From Paguma larvata (Eukaryota; Chordata; Mammalia; Carnivora; Viverridae), in NCBI GenBank assembly GCA_030068075.1, contig CM057826.1, positions 34,150,211 through 34,214,210 of the forward strand: a stretch of 64,000 nt of DNA, read 5' to 3'. Shown piece by piece: positions 56,274 through 64,000 of the stretch (positions are counted from its first letter, which is position 1; every line of letters begins with the position of its first letter). Below the pieces are notes generated by a model, which saw only the letters and a list, made by a program, of their open reading frames with translations, was not told where the DNA came from and did not search any database. The position numbers and the translations under genes were made by a program.

Positions 56274-57360
56274 ATCATTTTTATAGATCTTAAACCACTG
56301 CGTCAGGTACTTACAATCCTATGAATCTTCAAATTACAAAATATCTCATCCATTTTTACTTTTTAAGAATTTAATAGAAATAAATTATTTTAATAAAATT
56401 TTGGTGTATTATTTATAAAAATGAACTCTGCATTTTATTAGCTAAATAGAGAAATTTATTATGAAGAAAGCAATTCATATAAATGTGATCCAACATGGTA
56501 CATTTATATAATCAGAATGTCTTGAGGAAGAGCTATTAATTATTCAAATCTAGGATTGATCACATATAGCATTGATGCATATTATTTGCTTACAATCATT
56601 TGTGCATGTAACTAATTTCACTAATTTGTTGATTAATTTTGGTAGAATTGACTTTCAACAAAGACTTGCAGTCACAAATTGTCTTGAATGAATCTAATAT
56701 AAATGGAGTCTGCCAGCCTTACTAGAAATAAATTATTCTAATGTAAAAGAGAAAGAAATCTGAAGCCATAGGGAATCCTTTTCTAATTGATGACAGGTGT
56801 TAAGTTAATTGGCAGTTTAAAAAAAACACTGCATTTCAGACACAACTTCTTAATGGCTAATGCTGAGCGCAGAAGTTTTCTCACATTTTATATTTAAATA
56901 TGACATTGCTTAAAAAATAAATAAATATGAAGTTGCTTCTACAAATAAGTCATATTCAATATCAAACTTCTTACTCTACTTGCACTGTTTAAATCTAACA
57001 ATGGATGGAGGCCTTGGGCAAATGTTATTCTTTACAAAACAAGGCAAATGCATAAATGCTTGAAGAGCATTGCTATCAATCCATTCTGCATTCTATAGTA
57101 CAAGGTGTTTTGCTTAACTTTTCTCTACCTATATTTAACATTTTTATTGATTAATTAAATTTAGAAAACATCCCTTTTATTTATTTTTAAGCATTTACCT
57201 AATACTTAGAGGACCATAGCTAAGACTTGATGAAGTGGGCATCTGGCTAAGTAGAATGTTTGAAGTAGGCAATCTCCCTTTTCACTTGCATCCCAATCTC
57301 AAATGAATAAAGGCTCATTGACTTGAATTCTGAACCTGTTCATCTTTAGAGTCCCTTGTT
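56274..57360. other. Unassigned unique AT-rich sequence
   Basis: About 1.1 kb with no recognised gene or transposon. Confidence 0.55.
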
Positions 57361-57374
57361 AAAGTGCAAATCCA

Positions 57375-57599
57375 GGGGCACCTGGGTGATTCAGTCACTT
57401 ACGCTTCTGACTTTGGCACAAGCGGCTCAGGTCATGATCTCCTGGTTCATGAATTTGAGGCCCATGTAGGGCTCCATGCTGACAGCTCAGAGCCTGAAGA
57501 CTGGCTCAGATTCTGTGTCTCCTCTCTTTTCCCTTCTCCCACTCACACTCTGTCTCTCTCTATCTCTCAAAAATAAATAAATATTAAAAAAATATTAAA
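57375..57599 (+). mobile_element. CAN-SINE
   Basis: Flanked by 'aaagtgcaaatcca' (57361-57374) and 'aaatgtaaatcca' (57600-57612). It carries a small insertion in the head ('tttggcacaagcggctcagg'). Confidence 0.95.
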
Positions 57600-57612
57600 A
57601 AATGTAAATCCA

Positions 57613-58523
57613 CATGATAGAAGGTTAGGTTGTTCTTTATTAGCGATGGAAGCCTGAGCACAATTAGTTGGTCTCCATTGAATATAAAAAGCAAATATAT
57701 AAGCAGAACACAAAACTGGAATATTTTTATAGTAGAATATATAATGGTAAGATTTTAGGCTTATGATAATGGATACATGTCAGTAAAGGGACTGCATGAA
57801 GGTCTCAAAGTGGGAGAAGATGGGTATAAGGACAAACTTCACTTATTTCCCATTTTATTTAAGGTAAACCTAGCCTACTATGACCAGAGAGATTCTGTTA
57901 GATAGCTGTATGACTCTTAATTAATTTCTTTGTTCTAAAACTAAGTATTGCAATAACACTATTCTGTTGAGGATTCCAGCTACTTAATTCCTGGTTAATT
58001 GAAGTTTGTGCTTTTTTTCCCTTACCTCTATATTTGGTAAAAGTTCTTTTTCTCCCGAAGATTCCTAGTGACTATCCGATTCTCCATTTTCAATTTGTTA
58101 ATAAAGGTCTTATTGATATGGTATTCTCTTTTTTGTCAAATATAATTTTTCCTGCCATATTTTTAACTCTAAATATGGTCATGATCAGATAATTCTTTAA
58201 TTGAAAATTTATACTAATTGGTAATTGATTAATATCAGCTCATAAAAGACAGAGCTTTGAGTGCTTCAAGGTAAATAATAACCTTTTTTTACCTTCTATT
58301 ATTTCACTGTATGAATACCTTTCAATAAAATGGTATTTTTAGTATATGAATAAAGAATAAAAATAAGTAGTAATTTTCTAAATATTCTTTTTAGTAGTAT
58401 GATGTCTAGGAGGCTATTACTTCCTTGAAAAGATAAGGTATAAATGTATTAGCAAAATCTCCTAAAGGCTATCGAGGTCAAATATAGTCCTCGAATATTG
58501 CAATTGTGGCATAAATCTTAAGG
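57613..58523. other. Unassigned unique AT-rich sequence
   Basis: Nothing recognised. Confidence 0.55.
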
Positions 58524-58945
58524 ATAGTGGTTCTCTAATTTGGCAGTATTAGAAAAAACAAAAAGATGCTTTATGAGAATACTAAATTCTCGGCCTCCCC
58601 TGGGACAAATCCAGTGAGATTTTATGGACATAGAGGCTGGGCATCTCTGTTTTTTAAAAGCTCCTAGGAGAGGCACCTGGGTGTCTCAGTCAGTTAAGCG
58701 TCCAACTTCAGCTCAGGTCATGATCTCACCATTCTTGGGTTCGAACCCTGCATCGAGCTCTGTGCTAATGGCTCACAGCCTGGAACCCGCTTCGGATTCT
58801 GTGTGTGTCTCTCTCTCTGCCCCTCCCCAACACGCACTGCCTCTCTCTCTCACAAATAAACATAATTTTTTTTTTTAATTTAAAACAAAAATTTAAAAGC
58901 TCCCAGGAGCATGTTTGGCGCAGTGGGGATTGTGAATTGCTGCAG
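58524..58945 (+). mobile_element. MER5A-like hAT transposon, split by a SINE
   Basis: 'agtggttctctaatttggca', 'gggacaaatccagtgagatt', 'ggctgggcatctctgttttt' and, after the SINE, 'agctcccaggagcatg' resemble a diverged MER5A. The SINE is at 58671-58891. Confidence 0.55.
58671..58891 (+). mobile_element. CAN-SINE nested in a DNA transposon
   Basis: Target duplication of 18 bp with one mismatch: 'tttaaaagctcctaggag' (58653-58670) and 'tttaaaagctcccaggag' (58892-58909). The head and box B 'gggttcgaaccct' are well preserved. Confidence 0.95.
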
Positions 58946-60841
58946 TTAGAGTGACAGGAAGGGTGTGTTATGGGTCCTTTCAAATCATCTGCAATTTACA
59001 ACTTGCTGATATCAAAATCTCCAAAATTACATCCAGGTTAGTAAAATAGTAATTTGGCATCCATTTGCAGGGACAAGTATCAATTTTGCTTTGGAGGAAG
59101 CATATATTTTTTTTGGTTTGCCTTAAACCGCAAGGATCATAACAGTATTCTGTGAATAAGTGCCAGGAAGTGTTAAGCGGATCAAAAACATGGCCTTGAC
59201 CCTAATGTTCTATCACATATAAAACTAAAAAAAATTTTTTTCTTCACTGTGGTTGGCGACTACCAGGAATTCTAAGTATGGAATCCAGATAGGTTCACAC
59301 CTTGAACTTGAAAATATTTAACATTTAAAATGCCTACAATTTGGGGGATTAAAAAAATACTTAAGTTCAAAATATGAATTAAATTATTACACATAAATTT
59401 TACAACCTGGAAAATGTTCCAAGAAATTAACTTGCCACTTAATTAAATAGACATTTTGGAGAAGGTTTTTCAACTTGGATTCCAAAAGGCAATTTGTTCT
59501 TATCAATTGTCACTTTAAACTATTGGCTTCATTTTCTCTTATCACTTCGAAATGCTTTTCAAACTCTCTGCTGCTTCCATTTGGAACATAAATTCTCCTT
59601 CTACTCGTCTGCATTTCCTTCTTACCTAATAGTTTACTTCATACTTAAATGGGATTTTAAATTGATATCGTAGGGAAACATAGTAGAGCAGACGTTTTCA
59701 ATACAAAATTCAATTAAATTAATCAAACATTTACTGAAAAAAATTACATTACAGGCCCTTTACTAGGATTCAGGAATTCCAAGGAACTAAGAGTATTCTC
59801 TGACTCTGAATACACCAGGGAACATAAAGCAAAAGCTTAATCAAAAATGCACACGCACACACATATGCACACAGAGAGATAGATGCTTTTTGAGAAATAG
59901 ATAAACGACATTTGGTGGGGAGTGGGAAAGGAGTAAAGGAAATAATTGATTAGACCTGAAATTTCAAAGCATCTGACAATTTGTATGAAATGCAATAAGA
60001 ATTTTCTGCAGCTAAATTAGTATAAGATTTTGGGAAGTGAGTTTTAAAAATAAAATTCACTGCAGAAAGACGGTCCAAAGTCATGGCAAAAAAAAATATA
60101 TTTTGGACAAGTAATCAAGCACCAGTGGAATACTGAATACATCAGGGGAGGGGCGAGGGCTTTTTTTCCTTCCTTCTTTCCCTTCTTCCTATGTTACTTT
60201 CTATGTGATAATTTACTTTGAAATATTTCCCTATAAACATAGCAGAAGTATGTGTTTGGACCATGGGGTAGAGTATAAAATTATTCTTTAAGGGCAGTGA
60301 TTAAGTATTTGAAGTACATTAATCAAGATTCCATACTTTGGAAACATTCAAAGAGAAGTATCAGGGAAAAAAAACAAAACAGAACAAAAATTGTGGAATT
60401 TTGTACATGTATTTAAATTGTGGACTCCTTCCTATTCTACAGGGACCTCTAGTTCTTATTTTGTGTTAAGACTAAAGGCTCTGTACCTGCTGTCTGCTCT
60501 CTTTCCATACTACTTGCTATGGCTTTGATCCACAAAAAGTGTCAACTTATCATTTTATCTTATTGACATTCATTTTATTTTTGCCTTGAAACATCCGTAA
60601 AAAGAAGCCCAAGTACATCCCATTGACTGTGAAAATGTTTTAAGGTATCTTATTTTAGAAGTTATCACATAAAATCACGTAAGTAATATGCATCATTGGT
60701 CATCATGGTAACTTTGATTCCTTAGACAACATTTTAAGTATATAAAGCAGCAATTGAAAAAATATAATTGGACTTTTACCCGTAAGGGTCTAAGCACCTA
60801 CTTTTGATAGCTCTTTCTAGTGTAAATGCCAATATTCTTAC
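58946..60841. other. Transposon-poor unique sequence
   Basis: Nearly 1.9 kb without a recognised transposon, immediately left of the candidate exon. A short CA-rich run lies near 59850. Confidence 0.55.
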
Positions 60842-60990
60842 CAAAGGTGTTTTCAGCTGTAGCAATTACTTCAGTGTCTGTTGTTGGGAGAAACGGTTGT
60901 TCTTTACTAATCTCATCATCCAGGAGAAGCTCATCAAATATAATCACTACTTTAAATTCTTCGGCATTTGAATTAAGGGATATAGAGGGA
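60842..60990 (-). CDS. Candidate internal coding exon of an unidentified minus-strand gene
   Basis: On the minus strand a pyrimidine-rich acceptor ('gattttttaatctag') precedes 149 bases that end at a strong donor (TTTG|GTAAGAAT). Only one frame is open. It starts 'PSISLNSNAEEFKVVIIFDE', continues with the acidic 'LLLDDEISKEQPFLPTTDTE' and ends 'VIATAENTF'. The other two frames hit stops. An in-frame TAA lies just upstream of the acceptor, so the frame does not extend into the intron. Codons show the purine-any-pyrimidine bias of real coding DNA. Phases would be 2 in and 1 out. I do not recognise the protein. It may be chance (49 open codons are not very rare), but composition and splice sites together make an exon the better reading. 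Confidence 0.45.
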
Positions 60991-62270
60991 CTAGATTAAA
61001 AAATCATTAGATGTCTCCTAAGAATGAGTTTTGGGGAGGAGTCATGAAGAGTAAGTATAGTTCACTATGAGTAACTGTTCTGGGAATTAATGGGAAGAAA
61101 TAGAGTATGGCTTGAGTGTGCAACAAATGCAAACTAATTGCCTGATTCTCTGAATGGCAGCTTACCACTTCCTTCCTCCAATTCTAAAGGTGAAATTTAA
61201 AATAAAGAAATCTTGAGAATGATCCTTGTCAGAATACTTACTAGAATACAAAAACAGACTTTAAAAACCAATAGAGATATATTTTCCTGGAATTTTGGCA
61301 GGGCTATATCAAAATAAAGATAAAACATCTTAATTTATACTCAAGGTTTGTTAAGACCAACTTTACCTCAGATGTGGTTTTCTTTTTGAAGCAAAGAAGT
61401 GCTAATATAATCACATTGATACAAACATTATGCCGAAATCAAGACAATTAAGTATTTCTATGTGATGACCTATTTCAGTTCTATGTAAGCTAGTTATAAA
61501 CGTTGTGACATAGATTAAATTTTTCAACTGCCACTCTTCTAATGGTTTTCAAAGATGAAGTTTAATCAGCACAAATACCAAATATTTTTGATAAACTACA
61601 AAAGTAACTTACAGTTTCTATAACTTTGAGATGTCTTCTGTGCTATTGGTAACTGTAAAGTGAAACTAGTTGTTTAATTCAGTGGTTATCTACAACCATT
61701 TAGAACGTTTGAAGGTCATGAATTTAACATCTTGGCCTTGTGAAATAAAAGTCCCAAACCTGAGAGGTCAACTCAGCACATTTTAGTGAGACTTGTCTGC
61801 AGGCTATGTATACTATTAGAATAGAAGTGTTCAGATCTCTGTATTAAGGATGTCAGCATTTCCATAAAAAATAGCCTAGGTAAGGATTTTAACTAGATTC
61901 AATCATTATATTGCTTCAGTTAATTACTTAGGCTTAAACACTCGGCTCAAATATACATATTCTGATTATCTGACTGCTTCAGTTAATGAATATATTTAAA
62001 TACAGCTAGATGTATTTAATTCCCTTTGCCAGATGTATGTCTCCTCTCTTTTGTACTTTGACTTCACTCTAGTGAAACAACAAAATTGTGCATCATTAGG
62101 GTTTAGGGTTTTTCTGTCTTAGAGGAATTGTGTGTATGTGTGTCTTAAAGCAGCCTAATGTTAAGGATCGTTTGAACAAAGTTGAGTTGCTTCAAACTTT
62201 AGAATCCCTTGATAAAACACCTATGAGGAAAAAAAAAAGAGCAACAACAACAAAAAACCCAAGGAGATTT
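60991..62270. other. Transposon-poor unique sequence right of the candidate exon
   Basis: No transposon recognised. On the minus strand a strong acceptor ('agtttcactttacag') starts a 40 bp segment (61613-61652) open in one frame and ending at ACT|GTAAGT. This could be another small exon, but its phase does not join directly to the 60842-60990 exon and the donor lacks the usual G at -1. Not called. Confidence 0.45.
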
Positions 62271-62290
62271 AACACTAGGGGGCACCAAGA
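62271..62290 (+). promoter_or_regulatory. CTCF-like binding motif
   Basis: 'aacactagggggcaccaaga' contains CACTAGGGGGCACC, a good match to the CTCF core (CCACNAGGGGGCGC-type). It is outside recognised transposons. Binding cannot be shown from sequence. Confidence 0.5.
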
Positions 62291-62690
62291 GCCTCTTATA
62301 ACTTCCTGCCCCCTCTTTCTCAAGCTGTATCCTGGTTATCAGTCCCGCTTTCTTATTTATAATCTTTGGAGGATAGTATTCTTCTTCATATTTGGTTAGT
62401 CGGTTGGTCTCTCAAAGGGCAAAAGATTGAATGGGAAAGTGTGTCGGTTTGTATTTTCAGTACAGGATATAATGAACTACAAGAAAAGACTGCCACACAT
62501 GGAGACAACTATTTCTCTGGCATTTCATTTTTTTGTAAAAGGCATGACCCTTAAATAAGATACTTTCAGACCAATGTAATCCACCAGGGAAGTTTAAATT
62601 ATCATTCTGTTATTCGTATGTCTAAAAGTGACTTCTTGTAATAGTCTACTCTTAACAAAGATAATTTTACTCTGCAAATACACGATAATA
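62291..62690. other. Unassigned unique sequence
   Basis: The plus frames at 62130-62399 and 62366-62554 have no recognised motif. Confidence 0.5.
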
Positions 62691-62691
62691 G

Positions 62692-62920
62692 CAATGGCTA
62701 AAAATGACTTAGCATTTTCTTTGTATCCAGTATAGTGGGAAGCACATTAGGAAGATTTTCTCTTTTTATTTTTTTACCACAGGCCTATGATGCTGAATTG
62801 GTTATTTCTTCTACTTTGTAAGTGAAGAAAATGAGGCGCTGGAAGATTAAGTAACTTGTTCAAAGATAAAATTGTTAATAAGGATGAGAACAAGCCCAGA
62901 AGCCGGGTCTCTGTGGCACC
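62692..62920 (-). repeat. MIR SINE, antisense
   Basis: 'aatgacttagcattttcttt', 'gtatccagtatagtgggaag', 'cttctactttgtaagtgaag', 'aaaatgaggcgctggaagat' and 'taagtaacttgttcaaagat' are the MIR reverse complement in order. This is the best-preserved MIR here. Confidence 0.82.
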
Positions 62921-63328
62921 AAAGTTTCTTTAATTTTGTATTATACTTTGAACAATGGCTTATATCCACAGTCAGCTCCAATAGAAAATATCCCCTTCTC
63001 TTCCACATGTTAGATCTATGTCCTGCTTTTGTTTCAGAAAATATGGTTGTCTTTTGTTGTTGTTGTTGTTATTGTTTTCACTATAAAGCCAGAAAATACT
63101 CTACAATATGCAGGTAATACATTTTATAATTATATCATTTGAATGAAATTGTCTGCTGCTTCAAAAGCCCCAGTGTATAAGAAAAATTGTTTTTGGGTAA
63201 AAGTTATATCTCTATATATCTTATCTGATCAGTCATTGAATATGATAAGTACTTATGAGAAATCAAATACTATAAGGAATACAATGCCAACGTCCTCAAG
63301 AGACAATTAGAAATATACATGTAAAAAA
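62921..63328. other. Unassigned sequence with (TTG)n
   Basis: A (TTG)6 run lies at about 63054-63072. Nothing else recognised. Confidence 0.5.
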
Positions 63329-63421
63329 ATATATATATATACACATATATATAAGGTTAACTATATGTGTGTGTATATATATATATACCATATATATATA
63401 TATATATACATATATATATGG
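63329..63421. repeat. (TA)n/(TG)n microsatellite
   Basis: Three TA-rich blocks. 'ggttaac' occurs between the first two (about 63354) and directly after the last (about 63420). Confidence 0.93.
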
Positions 63422-63586
63422 TTAACCAAATAGACTATGAGTAAAGCATAGTTATTTTGCTTGAAATCTCTTTCCTCTGTCTTTCTCCTTTTCCCCATTT
63501 TTAGAGCCTAACCCAGGCAACATTGTTATATGATTCTTTCTTTGACCATCTCAGATCACATAGTCATCTGCCCCGTTGCTAAAATT

Positions 63587-64000
63587 CTAATGTTGTTGAG
63601 TTTTGAGAGTCCTTTAAATATTCTATATACTAGATCTTTCTTAGATACATGATTTGCAACTATTTTCTTCCATTTTTTGGCTTGTCTTTTTACATCCTTG
63701 ATGATGTCCTTTGATGCACAAATTTTTAATTTGATAAAGTCTGAACCACCTTTTTTTTTTTTTTTTGGTCGCTTATGTTTTTGGTGTCATATCTAAAAAA
63801 CCACTGCTTAACCCTAGGGCATGAGGATTTATGCCTATAATTCTTCTAACAGTTTAATAGTTTTAGCTATTTTATTTAAGTCTGTGATCCATTTTAAGTT
63901 ACTCTTTGGATATGGTGTGAGGTAAGGATCTAACTCCAATCTATTGCAAATGGGTATATAGTTGTCCCAGCACTTTTTGTTGAAAACACTATTTGTTGTT
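63587..64000 (-). mobile_element. L1 LINE ORF2 region, antisense, running off the window
   Basis: 'tctaatgttgttgagttttg', 'tttcttccattttttggctt', 'gtctgtgatccattttaagt', 'tggatatggtgtgaggtaag' and 'tatatagttgtcccagcact' then 'ttttgttgaaaac' are antisense L1 ORF2 in the correct order. A T-rich run sits at about 63751-63766. Confidence 0.85.

Noticed and set aside
61370..61404. 35 bp possible minus-strand exon ending GAG|GTAAAG
   Set aside because: Very short with a weak acceptor. One of its frames could join the 60842-60990 exon, but that is not enough evidence.
62095..62115. Telomere-like 'tagggtttagggttttt'
   Set aside because: Only about two units; no array, so chance.
1..64000. CRISPR arrays, operons, bacterial insertion sequences or riboswitches
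   Set aside because: SINE, LINE, MaLR and MIR content is mammalian, and no spaced identical short repeats or bacterial gene structure were seen.

Overview
This window looks like intergenic or intronic DNA from a cat-like carnivore (Felidae, or at least Feliformia). The main evidence is about 24 copies of the tRNA-Lys-derived CAN-SINE in its feliform form: a head like 'gcctgggtggctcagtcggtt', a tRNA box B like 'gttcgagcccc', a (CT)n body and a 'caaaaataaataaacatt' A-rich tail. Carnivore-type L1 3' ends are also present. The base composition is AT-rich and CpG-poor, and there is no complete protein-coding gene. The long open frames lie in SINEs, L1s, LTRs or microsatellites.

Layout. 1-7 kb: an old antisense L1 split by a SINE, mostly unique DNA, then a dense compound microsatellite (AC/CAC, G-rich, GAAA) at 5.3-5.75 kb, an L2 and a MaLR LTR. 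7-20 kb: a Tigger-like DNA transposon, two tandem same-strand SINE pairs (9.6-10.1 and 11.5-12.0 kb), a solo LTR near 14 kb, L1/L2 fragments and another solo LTR at 19.7 kb. 20-26 kb: an antisense L1, a 195 bp pyrimidine tract, an antisense MaLR internal region, an MLT2-like LTR, and a nest of LTR, inverted LTR and SINE (24.2-25.8 kb). 26-36 kb: L2 pieces, a 2.2 kb 5'-truncated L1 with a recognisable reverse transcriptase fragment, MIRs, and quiet unique DNA. 36-46 kb: MER20, hAT/MER5-type transposons, and an interleaved set of L1, L2 and MaLR fragments. 46-55 kb: more L1 (some scrambled or inverted), two MaLR LTRs across 45-50 kb, and a truncated 5S rRNA pseudogene with target-site duplications. 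55-64 kb: mostly unique AT-rich DNA with a few SINEs and an L1 entering from the right edge.

The most gene-like signal is a 149 bp minus-strand segment (60842-60990). It has a plausible acceptor, an excellent donor, one uniquely open frame and protein-like composition. If real, it is one exon of an unidentified minus-strand gene, and much of the window to its left would be intron or flank. A CTCF-like motif lies 1.3 kb to its right. I see no operon, CRISPR array, tRNA gene, functional retrovirus or novel system. The notable items are structural: re-used SINE target sites, nested LTRs, a tailless 5S retropseudogene, inverted L1 3' ends and a G4-plus-purine tract. Repeat family names come from remembered consensus patterns, not from a database search.
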